A stretch of DNA of 64,000 bases from Phorcus lineatus (lineage: Eukaryota > Mollusca > Gastropoda > Trochida > Trochidae). Each line of letters begins with the position of its first letter. The stretch's first letter is position 1. The position numbers were made by a program, and so were the translations under genes. The notes under the pieces were generated by a model that worked only from the letters and a program-made list of their open reading frames with translations, did not search any database and had not been told where the DNA came from. Shown in pieces: positions 12,971-25,189 of the stretch. The DNA lies in the NCBI GenBank assembly GCA_921293015.1, contig OV121081.1:60715022-60779021 (forward strand). Reading direction: 5' to 3'.

Positions 12971-13963
12971 ATGGATCTGAGTAACCACAGCTACACCTTG
13001 GGAGACCACAACATCACGTTCTCCGTAGGGTCTGGCCTAGGCTTCATCTCCATCCTAGGTCCCGTCAATATAGTCTTCGTCGGTATCACCAACTTCTTGC
13101 TGTTGGCTGCTATCTTGTCGTCTGCTCAGCTGCGCCGTCAGTTGCGTGTACAGCTCATCGTCTGCATCGCCATTTCGGATCTTGTGTCAGGATGTTTCGC
13201 TGTATCCGTTTTCTCCTACACAGCTATAAACAAGAAGTGGACCCTTGGCTGCCCCTTTCATTTCTTGCTTCAAATCATCGGAGTTTATGCCGATGTCTTC
13301 ATGGCATCATGGTTTATGGTTCTCCTGAATATATCATTCTTCGTGAAGTTGATGGATATCCGGTTCCCGCAGTTAGCCCCCCTTGGTGAGAAACTTTTTC
13401 GCATGGTGGTGTTCTCATTTCCGTTGCTGCTGTTCTGTGTGGTGTGTCTCCCGATCATCTATACCCATCCGGTAGAAGTGAAACCGTCAAGTGACATGTT
13501 CTGCCCACTGTTCCTTGAAGACCCATATGAGATCACCATGTCCTTTGTGTGCTTCTTCATCCCTGCAACATCACTCGTCCTCTTTATAGTTGTCTTCATC
13601 ATCTTCAGAAAAGAGACGACCTTGTCCAGGAACACACTGGCCCTGAATCTCCTTGAAGAACCATCAATGTTAGAGAAGCCTCTGTTCTATGTTATCCCAT
13701 CCCTCGCTGTTGTTCTCCTGTCGATGCCAGAACAGATTGCCACCGTCCTGTTCTTCTCCAAAACAGCGACTCTACCTAAAAACGTATTCATGGCCTTCTC
13801 TCTTCTTGAATTTTTCCGGCCTGGTGTGCTTCCAATATTGTGGCTCGTGTTTCCTGATATTAGACAAGCCGTGCTCAATCTCATCAGTTGCAAACATTGC
13901 AAGTCATCCAGCGCGCAAATGACGGTTACAAACTTTTCCTACAAAAATTTGCAAGCTAATTGA
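12971..13963 (+). CDS. Divergent rhodopsin-like 7TM receptor (R1)
   Basis: A 330-residue protein with seven hydrophobic segments at about 24-50, 59-83, 94-125, 143-166, 187-213, 238-263 and 272-295. Its N-terminus is short and has two N-glycosylation sites (N5, N14). Class A landmarks are Asn41 in TM1, Asp70 in TM2, and Cys94 with Cys178 for the TM3-ECL2 disulfide. The DRY position reads Leu118-Leu119-Asn120, with no Asp/Glu-Arg. TM7 has Pro288 and Trp291 in place of NPxxY, then Asp296-Ile-Arg298. Cys307 and Cys310 could be palmitoylated. The ATG directly follows an acceptor, CATTTCTTTGCAG, so at least one 5' exon lies upstream; reading back through that AG would add only intron. It is probably a plasma-membrane receptor of a lineage-restricted family. 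The ligand is unknown. Confidence 0.87.
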   Translation: MDLSNHSYTLGDHNITFSVGSGLGFISILGPVNIVFVGITNFLLLAAILSSAQLRRQLRVQLIVCIAISDLVSGCFAVSVFSYTAINKKWTLGCPFHFLLQIIGVYADVFMASWFMVLLNISFFVKLMDIRFPQLAPLGEKLFRMVVFSFPLLLFCVVCLPIIYTHPVEVKPSSDMFCPLFLEDPYEITMSFVCFFIPATSLVLFIVVFIIFRKETTLSRNTLALNLLEEPSMLEKPLFYVIPSLAVVLLSMPEQIATVLFFSKTATLPKNVFMAFSLLEFFRPGVLPILWLVFPDIRQAVLNLISCKHCKSSSAQMTVTNFSYKNLQAN

Positions 13964-14128
13964 AAACTAGGATTGACTCTGTATAATTTTCAATAATCCC
14001 TTTTCAGTAGATAGATTGCATTTTGTATTAGATTTAAGTTTGACGTTTAACTTCAACGTGGAACGGGTCTGTGTATTGCGCCACATCCGACCGACTGTTC
14101 ATCATGTTCTTTAGTAAGTGATACTAGG

Positions 14129-14546
14129 AGCACTAGTGCACAAAACCATTCCTATACACAACGAATGCACAGATCATACATATTTCTAGGTATTACTTAC
14201 AATCCGCTCTCAGGTAATCTATTCGTAAGTTATTAAAAAAATAATATACGTATTCAGGTCATAAGGCTATATTTTTTATATTGGCTAAATTACAAGATTG
14301 CTTAAATATACAATATTTCAATCGTTATTCTCAGTTAAGTTAAGGTTGAGGTTTGTTTAAAAGCTGCACTCAATACTACCTCAGCCGTTTTTAACTGTCC
14401 ATACATATTTGATTTTGTACACAGCTGACTATAGATTTTTATATCATAAGCCATTTTCGGCCGTCATAACTTTTTCATAATTTTTAACGGCTATTAAGCA
14501 TTTCATTGCATCGACAGAAAGCATAAGTGAGTGTGCAATAGTGTCC
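14129..14546 (+). mobile_element. MITE family A, copy A1
   Basis: About 418 bp bounded by GCACTAGTGCACA (14130-14142) and its imperfect inverted copy GTGTGCAATAGTGTC (14531-14545). The interior matches, in inverse orientation, the element at 53419-54030. Both carry CACAACGAATGCACAGAT just inside one end, ACGTATTCAGG further in, and a TACAGCT / TTGCATCGA segment towards the other end. It has no coding capacity. It sits in the 3' flank of R1. Confidence 0.85.
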
Positions 14547-15222
14547 CTATGAAACTGTTGCGCCCATTCCATTTCTTATGAATAACGCTGATTATTTTCA
14601 CCCTCACGACACTGCTCTAATACTTTAAAACAAGTTATAAGTTTTTATCCCATGATCTGTTGCCCCAATTGTCGCAGACACAATTTTCAAATGTGATACC
14701 ATTTTTAAAGGACTTACTTATCAGTGTTTAGAATACAAATTTGATTTTTAAAATCTTGTGTTGAATTGTGTGAAGCATATGGTCGTAACCTTGTATCTTA
14801 GTCGATGGATCACATTCGAATTCGGTTGCGCAACGGAGACTCAATAAACGATGCAAACGAACTCAACTTTTTCTCCTTTAGCATTGAAGTAGTAGTTTAA
14901 TGTTGCCACCCTTTTATTACTTCGTTCGGACAATTGGAGCTGGTTATGTGTATCTTAGTTATAATAGATGTCTGTTGTTGAACATTTTCCATTTGTCATA
15001 TATCATGAAATAAATATCACATTCAAGTAGTGGTGTTCATCGATACCTGAATAATATCCGCGGTCACCAGGGTGTGTTCCGGCCTCCTATAATTATCCCC
15101 CCTGATATTTAGAAAAGCAATATATTAGATTATTCGCCCGTTAACCTTGCTGTCAAGACAAGAACCAATAAAAAGGTGTGGTTCGTAATAAGGGAAGTAG
15201 CCTTGAGGTGCATTTCTTCGTG
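14547..15222. other. Intergenic, nothing recognised
   Basis: Unique AT-rich sequence. An AATAAA at 14842-14847 could serve as a distal poly(A) signal for R1, but it is 0.9 kb past the stop. Confidence 0.5.
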
Positions 15223-16127
15223 AAGGGCAAGGTTACCGAGGGTCGACCAGTGTAATGATTCAAATAATTTTAAACATTGTATTATGCATAACTATCATAA
15301 AAAGTGATAATCAGCAACCCAAAGTATCAGACATTGTTTATATTATAATATTATTATCTCCATAAGCATTTTTTTATATTAACCAACAAAAAGTTTCATT
15401 TGCATACATGTATATTAATTCGCCCGGGGTTCTGACACCTCTGACCTAACTTTGGACATTTGCACTTCATCTTCTCGCATGTATCCCTGGATTAAATTAT
15501 TTATCTGAATGATTTCAGACACCCCAAAACAACGCACTGAGTAGTCGAAAATGTTTAGGAAGAATAAGTTAATTTATCATTGGCACAGAGCACGCTTTCC
15601 AAGGTTACGTTACCATCCAATTTGTCGTATGTTTATTCATGTTTCCTAAACTTTTGTCGGCGAAATCAAAACATTTAAAAATTTATCAAATGTTCAAACC
15701 ATGGTCAAAACTGTCCGATCTAAGGTCATTTTGACTTATAATCAAGATTTCAATATTTACTTTAACATTCACTTTATATGTACCCATATTAAGAAACAAT
15801 CTTTGTTTTCTTTGTTTTTTCTTTGTTAATGAATACGTTATAAGATATTTTGTCGGCCTACATTTCCTGACCTAAGAGTCAATATTTCGTTGAAACAAAT
15901 AAATCGCCATGTTCTTCCTATAACCCTTTAATTGTACTTCCAAGCAAAAGTTCATTTAGAAATATTTCTTACAGTTAAATGTTTATCAATAGTTGTAAAT
16001 AAAATAACATACTGAAAAGGAACTTCGAAAACAAACAGATCGCAGGAAACGCACATATTATAATTGCATAAATTCCTAGTAAAATGTGTCCGAAGTTTTC
16101 GCGTCTGAGCCTCGGTCAGTTTGACCA
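15223..16127 (+). mobile_element. Non-autonomous DNA element, family C, copy C1
   Basis: About 0.9 kb matching the element at 57639-59993 along its length. The ends are AAGGGCAAGGTTACCGAG at left and, inverted, GGTCAAACTGACCGAGGCT at right. Subterminal AACTTTGGACA at left faces TGTCCGAAGTT at right. Internal shared blocks include AGGTCATTTTGAC, AAGATATTTTG and ACAGATCGCA. There is no transposase frame. The sequence GCACATATTA at 16051-16060 is the unoccupied counterpart of the site that received an insertion in copy C2. Confidence 0.82.
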
Positions 16128-17009
16128 CCATAATTTACATAACAATTTTCCTTGATTAAATATCCCAGGGGTAATATTGTTTAGAGTATCGGAACATTCA
16201 ACCCTGGGTGCATTTAGATGGGTAATCTGATGGTGCAGTTGTCAGTGCATAATGGTTTGATTTAGTATATTGAAAGTAGTAATTCAGCGAAAATAATACT
16301 TTCTATCATCTTTTTCTGATTCAATATATATAAGAAATTATGATTAAATTACTGAAATACATTTTCAAGATCTTTGAATGTTTGACACCTTTTGAAAGTT
16401 ATTTCTCAAATAAATCGATATTTTAAGCCGTGCAAAAGGCTACTATCAGGAAAGTCATCACATTCATTGATGATTATCACCAATGTTCCACATATATATG
16501 CATATCAACGCAGGAAAAGGGGGGGGGTCCCTATATTTAAGATATTTATAGTTACAGAAAGTATGTTTTGTATTTCAATGTGGCTTAAGTCAGATAAAAA
16601 AAACTATTTTTTAATCATGACAGATTAGAGTTAAAATTGAACCTTAGAACGATTTTAACTTTACCTCAGGACAAAAGGTATTTTTGCTCTTTACTAAGCC
16701 ATATATAAAAATTATGAAATTACACTTTGTCAAGTACGGTATGAAAAATAAGTTGAGCAAACTTAAAGCAAAAGACAAAAAGTGTCCGGCACAGGATTTA
16801 TTCGTGATCACATCGGAATCGGTGTTAAATCAACGCCATCCAGATCTGAAACAGTGAATGAATAAATTTAAGTTTTTTAGACTATCAAATTAAATAACAT
16901 AGACATCTGAAGGATATCACTTTCCAATCATATTTCAATATTTATGTATGACCAAGTGTTTGGTTAAATCTTAAGCATGAACGAATGCCCCTTACAACGT
17001 CTGTTATAA
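16128..17009. other. Intergenic, nothing recognised
   Basis: AT-rich with a short G run near 16518. No gene, RNA or repeat family was recognised. Confidence 0.5.
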
Positions 17010-17203
17010 CAAATTTCGTGCACAGCTGATCAGAGATGTTTTTACGTCTTTAAGCCGACTTCGACAGTCTTAACGTTTTCATTGTTGATTACAGTTCAGT
17101 TGTAAAAAATAAAAAGCATTGCATTGCATCGATAAAAAGCCAAAAATTAGTGCCTATTTGCCTTAAATAGCACATTGGTACCGAAAAAGCGTGCTATAGT
17201 GCC
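17010..17203 (+). mobile_element. MITE family A, partial copy A3
   Basis: About 190 bp matching the right half of A1: GCACAGCTGA, an AAGCCGACTTCG block, TTGCATTGCATCGATA, then the terminal GTGCTATAGTGCC (17191-17203) immediately followed by TTTAA. The left half is missing or too diverged to see. Confidence 0.65.
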
Positions 17204-19899
17204 TTTAAATCTAAACAAGAATGGTATGATATCAGCTCTAGTGAAACGCATGTAAAATCTCCAAACAAGTGTTGAAACAAGCGCCTACTTACTCAAAAGG
17301 TTTACAAGACACCCCAACTCCTGAAGACTGCAACAACCAAGGACCCGACTATGAGCCACAGGTGTATTGCGCTAGCTGCTTCACCTGCAGACATCTGTAA
17401 ACAGGTGATTTAAGTAATAACCTATGCAATACACAACATGCAATATAGAATAGAGTATACGAAATTGTAATACGTTTGAAGCAGCCTGTACACAAATCTT
17501 AAATGAAGTAAGATGAACAGTTGTTTTCTTTAAAATCAGATCAATATAAATAGAACCGTCTATCTAAAATTATTTAGAGTGCCTCTTCACATACATTAAG
17601 ATAATTTCTTTTCCTCATTTAAAAAAAGGTAAATACGTTTGTTCCATACATTAAATGCCTATGGGATAATAACAATAACTTGAAAATCATTATTGGGGAA
17701 AAATCAATTAAAAAGCGAAAGTCTTATAAATTAAGCTCTGTATTTTTATTCACACAAAAATGGACAAGCGCATACTAAAAAGATTTGTTTTAAACAATAA
17801 ACAAATAACCTCATAAATGTGATGAATGTATATTTTAGAGATAACACCGTCATCTCATCTGATAATAATGTTTTACTAAAAAAATAATTACAAGGACATT
17901 TTTCGTTTTTTCAAAATGAGTGAAAACCGAAAGTAATTAACAAAGCTTTAGGTGGTCTTTGAAAATGAACGGCTATTTAATTAATTGGTTGGTTTTTTTC
18001 AGAAAGTGAACTTACATGTACATCCATGTCATCCTTGTACATTTCATCCATCTGAAAAGAAGAATGAAAATTAGATGTTAGATAGATGTTAACAGATATC
18101 GACGATCCTTACACGAGTCATTATCATCATCAAATCCTACTCAAACTCGCCTAGTCAAGTATGAAATTAACATTACATTGACATTGGCTTACGTGTTTAC
18201 ATAAATTTTGAAATTCTAAACAGCATCCCAAAATGTTCACATCGAAAGTATGTATCATGGTATTACAGTGCATAGCGTGGAAATTTTACTGATATTGATA
18301 ATAGCGTTATAAAGAGAATAAAGACAATCGAAATTTATTTTATTGTCACTTCCACTCGCTCCCCCCCCCCCCCCCCCCGACGATATAGCACAATAACTGA
18401 TAAAGATCGTATACATACCTCGCTTGTTTTGTTTAAGCGTTTCCTTCAGTAGACTCCTCTATGGTCAAATGGTAACGCCACTCTGATATTTAACAGCAGA
18501 ACCACGTGACCAAGCTGGTGATAATTTTGGCAATTAGAGAAGGGCATATCATTCCTAAATCATACAGAAAAAATTAGATCTGTACAGTTGCCTTGCTCTG
18601 AATGTTAGTATTTATAACAGTACAAGTCGGTGTAATTATATTTCACTCGTACGAACAGCGCGCTACTGAATTATGATGTGATGCGGATTTTCCTTTTCTG
18701 CATACCACGTCAGCTTGGGTTTTAGTGATAACAAATAAACAAATACAATTTCTTTTCTTAAAATATTATAATCGCTTGAAATTCGTGAAAAGACATAACC
18801 ATGATCTTTTTACACAAAAAGGTGATCAAAACTGGCAAAACAAAAAAAGGATAAAACATTTTTGTTGATTTAATATAGAACATATTTACAGTACATATGC
18901 AAATTAAAAAGATCCTTGTTCTGTCGAAGACTGGGAAATTATAATAGATTCAGTTGTCACAAGTTGGGTTTATGCAAATTATCTCGCCTTGGTCTGTGGA
19001 AAATAAAAAGATTATAAGAGTTACTTCGCCATGCACCCTCCTGTTCATGGTGTATTAAATTGAAAACAACATATAATGGGCGCTCAATGTGAAAAGTCAA
19101 GTAACCTGGCTATATTAAACGAATCCATATAATCTGCGTCTAGCCAGTTTTCGCCACATAATAAAGCGAGTTTGACTTTCAAATAAATCATATATGTGTT
19201 TCGCCGTTTTGACTTTCCGTTTGTCGACCAACTTGACACCTTTCTGGTCTATTGTCGTTTTAACTGTATCCTGTTTCTCTTTTCCGTCCCCACGTGGTTA
19301 TCTTTGTTTAAAAGATGGGAGCCAACTACAACCACAAAGCTTTGTGCAATAAAATGATAAAGTCGATCTTTTTATAGACATCAGAAACACCATTACTAAT
19401 TAGTTAGATTTCTCGGCTTATTTGGGGTCGAAACAATTTGCGAAAAATTATACATGTAAAGCTCTTTCAAAGAGATGGAATTTGGGCACCATTTTCTTAT
19501 TTGTATCAACATACTCTGTGGCCCTTAAAGATATGTCTTAAATTCGACTTGAGGAGATTGCAATTAACAATTTGAAATGACACTTGTGAGAAATCGTTAC
19601 CTATTCCCTTAATGTCCTACCAACTTGTTTTCTAGAGTCGGAATGAAGGGAATGCTATCAAAACTCATGAAAGTTCATATTGCATTCTAAAGTTGTTAAT
19701 AGCATTTTAACTTACATGAATAAGAAAGAGAAGCAAGGAGTAAAACTGGCAAATTGTTTTTCACACAACAAAGCTGGAAAGAACAGCTTGGAATAAGAAG
19801 CGGCCAACATGTGGTGGCTTACAAAGGCCTTTGAAATATATAATGGATTTAAATCCTCCTTTCTTATACAAAGTACAAGCAATGAATAGGCTATCTATT
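17204..19899. other. Intergenic, with an 18-nt poly-C run
   Basis: AT-rich unique DNA without a supported gene. A run of 18 C occupies 18361-18378. No splice-bounded frame or known repeat was recognised. Confidence 0.55.
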
Positions 19900-20420
19900 A
19901 GCGGGCAGCTGCATCGGATACTAATAAGAATACCGGGAGCGCGGTTGGGTCATACCCCCATTCCACCGAGCATACGACCACGCTGCGACCGATTTTTGCC
20001 CCCCGGTCGTGCACACTCTCATTCACTCCTAACGACATCGCACTGAAGTCTTGGGAAGGTCCCCATGATCGCTAAGAGTATCTCTCTCACTCGCCCTGGA
20101 TCGCACATTGTCGCAGAGGGGTTTGCGATTTCGATTGTCTGTTTTCAAAAATCGCACAACTTTTGCGATCGATGCGACTAATGTGCTACTCGCCAATTTT
20201 GTCGCAATGGGGTCGTATTAGTCTCAATGGGGTCTTGGTAATGTCGCATGTCAGTCGCTTGTACTCTCAACTCGATCGTGTAAACTCGCAAAGCGATCGC
20301 GCTACTTTTGCCTTTGCGACCAAATAGTGCAACCAATGGCGACCGCGCCAAGACCCCAGTGCGATCTCACGGCGACTGAAAATTTCGATCCGTCTTTTGA
20401 TGCAACCAATCACGAGCTCG
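19900..20420. repeat. GTCGCA-rich, GC-elevated island (unclassified repeat)
   Basis: About 0.5 kb stands out by GC content and by dense GTCGC/GCGAC words. It includes CAATGGGGTCTTGG at 20225-20238 and its near-perfect inverted copy CCAAGACCCCAGTG at 20348-20361 (13 of 14 bases). GCGATCG palindromes occur several times. The short open frames here show no domain. It looks like an unclassified interspersed repeat or DNA-element fragment. Confidence 0.5.
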
Positions 20421-21210
20421 TGAAGTTAAAGTACAATCGCCAATCTTCTGCAATTCCTGAAATGTTGTGTATAACTCGAAAAGGTTCGTAATATCTGACA
20501 CTGTGCCAGAATGTAGTCATAATACTAACATGTACAGTATATTTTTTAAAAATTGGTAACACATTTGTCCTGTTTTCCGATGCATTGAGCGCGCGTCGAA
20601 ATTGTTAAATACACTTTGATAAATGTCGATATGGTCTCTTCGATTGCAACTAATGAGTTTCTACCATGTTCAAAATAGTTGAGCATGTTGCCAGAGTGAA
20701 AGCGAATTATTTGACTGAACTCAAAATAAACACACTTATCATGCGTTTATGAACATTCCATCCGCTTAATTTCTTCTCTTGTGTGAAGTAGATAACATCG
20801 GGGTTGATTCCTGTGATATTTCGAAAACGACGAACCAAACCCTTTTCAAAGGAAAATAAATTTAATAAAATAAATTTCCTTCGATTTTAGATGTATGATT
20901 GTTTGGCATTATGTCACCGATCACAATCTCTTGTGCCATTAACTTCAGTCCTGAATTCATGCCTAAAACATGGTCTATATGACACTGCATGCGGTCAATT
21001 TATTTGTAGTTTCGAACAAAAATCAGGAATAAGGCATGGTACACATTAAACATGGCCTTGTAAACCTAGGGTTGAAACCTTTACTTCATTGTGATTAACT
21101 ATTTATAGTCAATAATCATAAATATCCAGTAAAGTGTGTCAAAATTAAATTGCCATCGATGCAGAAGTTATGTATTTAATTTCAATCAACAGTGTTTTAA
21201 TACGTCGCAT
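20421..21210. other. Intergenic, nothing recognised
   Basis: AT-rich unique DNA with no open frame of interest. Confidence 0.5.
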
Positions 21211-21450
21211 TGATCTGTTGATCTAACATTGACCGCTTATAACGGCTGTCCCGATCAACTTTGACATTCAAAGACGCAAAACGTGATTGGTTTAATCGAA
21301 GCCCTTTCTTCAACCTAGTTCCCGGGCCTCGTACTGCTTTCGCTACAGTGTTCTTTAGCTTATTAAAAGTCATCGGGAGACCTCTCATACAGGCCAATGT
21401 TAGATCGACTGTAACAACACAATGTAGAACTGTCGATCTAAATTTCTCTA
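21211..21450. repeat. Inverted-repeat element with GATCTAA arms
   Basis: GTTGATCTAACATTGACC (21217-21234) and GGCCAATGTTAGATCGAC (21392-21409) are inverted copies matching at 16 of 18 bases. A third arm, GTCGATCTAA (21432-21441), forms a perfect 10-bp inverted repeat with 21400-21409. The last arm and its neighbour GAACTGTCGATCTAAATTT recur at 29.4-29.8 kb. The interior is open on both strands, but no protein is recognised. Confidence 0.6.
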
Positions 21451-21886
21451 GATTGGTACGGAAGCAAAGATGGAACAATATATGTGCAAAGACAAACTAG
21501 GATTCTGAGAAAAAAAGTGACCGCCAGACGGCACAAAGAATATTTGTGATCGAAAACAATAGAAAAGGACATCGCGTATTATATGGTTCGTAAACCTTGT
21601 CATCGATCGAACAACTGTTTGGGAAGAAGAAGAATGATGTTTTATTAATGTGTAACTTGTGTCTCATTTTGTAAACGATTTTGTTTTAAAATTCAATCAC
21701 ATTATTCATTGCACATTGTTTCAAGGTATTTAAGTCGGATAATACACTCAAGCTCGGTTACGCTTTTAATCGTATATCTCGCTCAGGTTTTAAATCTCGA
21801 TCTCACTTCTCTCTCGTGTTTTATTCTTTCTTTCATATTACACTCTTATTCGCATACTTTGCAGTTCCAACATCAAGTAAAAGTAA

Positions 21887-21906
21887 CCCCCCCCCCCCCC
21901 CCCCCC
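21887..21906. repeat. Poly-C run of 20
   Basis: A homopolymer of 20 C within a pyrimidine-rich stretch; its length may be unreliable in the assembly. Confidence 0.95.
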
Positions 21907-22428
21907 GTATTCTCCTTCCCACTCATTCTGAGTCCCCAAGATCCTCTCTTACTCGCTCCCCCATACGGAATCGTTCCCAACCTAAATAGAACACCATTTT
22001 TCTTCACACAGAAACATTGTACTCCGCGCATGCTGAATACATGTCATGGTAAAAGTACTATAAAATACCTAACATTGATGTGGTTATTTTATAGATAATG
22101 AATTTTTTAACCAACGAGCTTTGAACATTTGACTTATAGTAGCGGCAAAAGATTTAGAAAGCCTAAACTTTGGCATTAAATATATTTATTCACAAGTGTT
22201 CAGTTTGTTACAGTAATAAGTCATATAAAATTCATACATTAAATTTTATGAAATTGTCGATTATTTCAAATTAAAGTTCACCTTAGTAAGTGTACTGACT
22301 TGAAAGACTTATCCTCAAATAAAATGAAATTACTTGAATGAATTCGTATAAGCCAAAATTTAACAAAGATTACAAATTACTTTTACATATAAAGTGCATA
22401 GTGGATGTTGTCTCGCTACAATCGCCTC

Positions 22429-23427
22429 TTAACGTAATTCAATCTTCATCTTCTGTTTTCGTTTCTTTTTTCCACATTTCATTAGTTTAACAAAAGCATG
22501 TCTGAAATCTACCCCTAAAAACCAAATCAATGGTAGCAGAGCACACCTGGAGACCCTCACAAAGTGTACGATACGCGTGCACAGTTGGTAGATTTTACAT
22601 TCCTCCCTGCTCACACAATTGAACTCGCCGTTCTTTATCTGAAAGTACATTTGAACAGCGAACACAGGAAGACTTAGTAGCACTGAGAGAGTGCTTGCCA
22701 GGATCACATCCAACATGAACTCTCGTCTTTCGTCGCCCGGGTCGCCACGAGGCACACGGTCGTCTCCCCTTGACGGAAGTTTCCCGCCACAAATAGAAAC
22801 GTTTCGTCGGTACAACACCAATACAATCGTCAGAAATGACGTCACGATGAGGAAGAGACACATTATGGGATACGTGAGTATCATCAAGCCTATATGAGCG
22901 TCAGGACTCATCATATAAATGCAGGGTTGACCTAAAACCTCATAAGGTTCGATCAGAGATCGATACGATGGGATCAAAGCTATTGAAGTCATGGCCCAGG
23001 GCACAACTATTAAAGCCAGGGCTATGTATGGCCTAGATGCTCTTTTATCAAACAGACTTGTAGTGACCAAGAACAAAATGATAATGTTCAACATACACAG
23101 CGCCAACCAACTGAACGCAGGGTGAAAGCAAATATCATAGAGATCTACGAATATTCTAAGTTCACAGTAGTGGACCCAAGTCTTTCTGATGCTGAACTCT
23201 GCTAGTAGAGGGAGTACTGTCAGAGAATAAAGGAGGTCAGCAATGGTCAAGTTGAAGATGTGGATGTATTTAGGAGAAGTCCTCAAACGCTGGTCACTCA
23301 GAATGACCGCCATCACAACCATGTTGACCAGGGCGATGAGTAACGCCAGGACGACTCGAAAGGAGATGTCAAGCCCCTCCTCCACTGCGGGCTCGAACTC
23401 GTCATAGCTGTACGTGGCATTACTCAT
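22429..23427 (-). CDS. Divergent rhodopsin-like 7TM receptor (R2)
   Basis: A 332-residue 7TM protein on the minus strand. Hydrophobic segments lie at about 22-44, 54-78, 88-122, 133-155, 178-206, 238-263 and 283-306. It keeps Asn35 (TM1), Asp64 in a conventional LTIAD context (TM2), and the Cys88-Cys169 pair. The DRY position is Met112-Leu113-Asn114. TM7 has LeuPro299-x-x-Trp302, then Asp307-Phe-Arg309. The third intracellular loop (about 207-238) is long and highly charged, and the tail is polybasic after Cys318. An acceptor, TTTTTTAATTTCAG, ends 6 nt before the ATG. A minus-strand AATAAA lies at 22190-22185, about 240 nt past the stop. It is the most conventional-looking of the set, and the only one here on the minus strand. 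Confidence 0.87.
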   Translation of the reverse strand: MSNATYSYDEFEPAVEEGLDISFRVVLALLIALVNMVVMAVILSDQRLRTSPKYIHIFNLTIADLLYSLTVLPLLAEFSIRKTWVHYCELRIFVDLYDICFHPAFSWLALCMLNIIILFLVTTSLFDKRASRPYIALALIVVPWAMTSIALIPSYRSLIEPYEVLGQPCIYMMSPDAHIGLMILTYPIMCLFLIVTSFLTIVLVLYRRNVSICGGKLPSRGDDRVPRGDPGDERREFMLDVILASTLSVLLSLPVFAVQMYFQIKNGEFNCVSREECKIYQLCTRIVHFVRVSRCALLPLIWFLGVDFRHAFVKLMKCGKKKRKQKMKIELR

Positions 23428-23433
23428 ATTCAG

Positions 23434-25189
23434 CTGAAATTAAAAAATGGCTTGTTATTAATTTTCGTATAATGTTCAACATATTTTGTCAATTTATGTG
23501 ACCTCATAATTTTTATCAATGATATTATTTTTAACCGACTGATATGCTGGTGGAAGATTTTGAGGTTCGCAATCTCATTAAAATCCACCCTTACTGAACA
23601 CTCTGTGTTTTACTATGTTAGTCATGCTTGGTCCGGATCATGTCTAAGTGTAAACATAGATCTGTTCTGTGAGTGTCATTTCATGTTAGCCAATGTATGA
23701 CACAAAAGTCTAATTATTACTCTCCCGTTGAAGATACCGATCATTTCGTAAAAGTCATATGACACACTTCCTCGGATAATAATCTCTACATATCAATGAA
23801 AGTTCATTCAGCGTGTGCAAAACACCCTTTCTATGGTACATCTTACATGACCGTTAGTTTGTGGTGTGTGCATCCATGTCTGTATCAGTGTGTTAGAAGT
23901 ATCAGTGTGTTAATGTTTTTCAAAGGGAAAATAACATTTCAAGTATGTTCGCTTGAGGCATCCATTTTCTGCAAAAGCAATTTTGAATATGGCTTTGATC
24001 ATGTTTCAAAGATTTTCCCGAATAGATGTTTCCTTGCTTAATGGTCTGGAAATGATTTGACTTTTACTTTACTGGGATGATATGCTTCAAGAGAACTTAT
24101 GTTCACCGAAGGCCAAATAACATTATTTCTTAGATGAAGTGCCATACAAAATAATATTGATAATGACCTTTTCCCAGAGATCTTTGTCAGAGTGACAACA
24201 ATATATATAGGTGAATATATTGTACAGCTATCTGACAGAGACATCAAGTCATTATCAAATAATTTCATTCGAAATCGCCTATTTTGGTGAAATTAGTATA
24301 GCTATTCATTTTACAATGATATCGTTTCTAAATTTTACATAATGAAACAGGTAGGTGAAAATCAAGGTATAATGTGTGTTATTCATTCATTTATACATTA
24401 GAAGAATTAAGACCTCACAAATGGACAATGAATTGAAGTGCCTATTTGTTTTTTAACATAATGTCAACACATTCCATCGGTTTTTTCGCAAGCAGTAATT
24501 GTCATGTGACTATTTGGTGTTTTTTTTAACATAATATAAAGAAATGTCATTGTTTTGTTCAAGCAGCAATATTCAAGTGGCTTTGTTTTTCTGAACACTT
24601 TTGTTAGGTGTGAGCTGCTTGTTTGCAATGTTTATCAGTCTTTTGACAATTGTTGCTGGCATGCAACGGTATGGTGACTCTCTTATAGTATTATGAAGAA
24701 ACCTTACCTGTGAGCACTTTACGATTATATTAGATTGATAGCATGTTATATGTATAACAGTGGTCAATGGCCGGACATAATTTCCACTAAACAATTAATT
24801 CACACTCAATTTGCTTCTTCGAAGTAATGTAAACACTATATTGTTGCATTTTCTGGTATTAATCAGTATCCCTTTATCTCTACAAATTTTATTTCGCCCC
24901 ACTTGCCATCCTAAATCACAGATTATTTTATTCAGGTCATCTGTAATAGAATTTTGGAAGAGCAATATTTTTTACATTTGCTTCAACGATCAGAGTTAAG
25001 CTTCGAATTCGTAGACTCCATTTTGTTATCACACAACCTAGTACAAAGGGGCGTATTGTGCATTCTGTTGAGTCACAGCTGTGAATCAAGTTTACAGTGG
25101 GCTATAACCTACTTTTACAACTGTCAACATGGAAAGTCATGTTAACTTAGGCACTCGTAGATTATCAAGCAACATGCATGTATCACAAT
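23434..25189. other. Presumed 5' intron/flank of R2, nothing recognised
   Basis: AT-rich DNA upstream of R2. No supported exon was found and the open frames are short and unremarkable. Confidence 0.5.

Noticed and set aside
24811-25000. Possible degenerate reverse-transcriptase segment on the minus strand
   Set aside because: A DLNKI...WQVG-like reading is vaguely reminiscent of the region after the RT active site, but too short and diverged to support.
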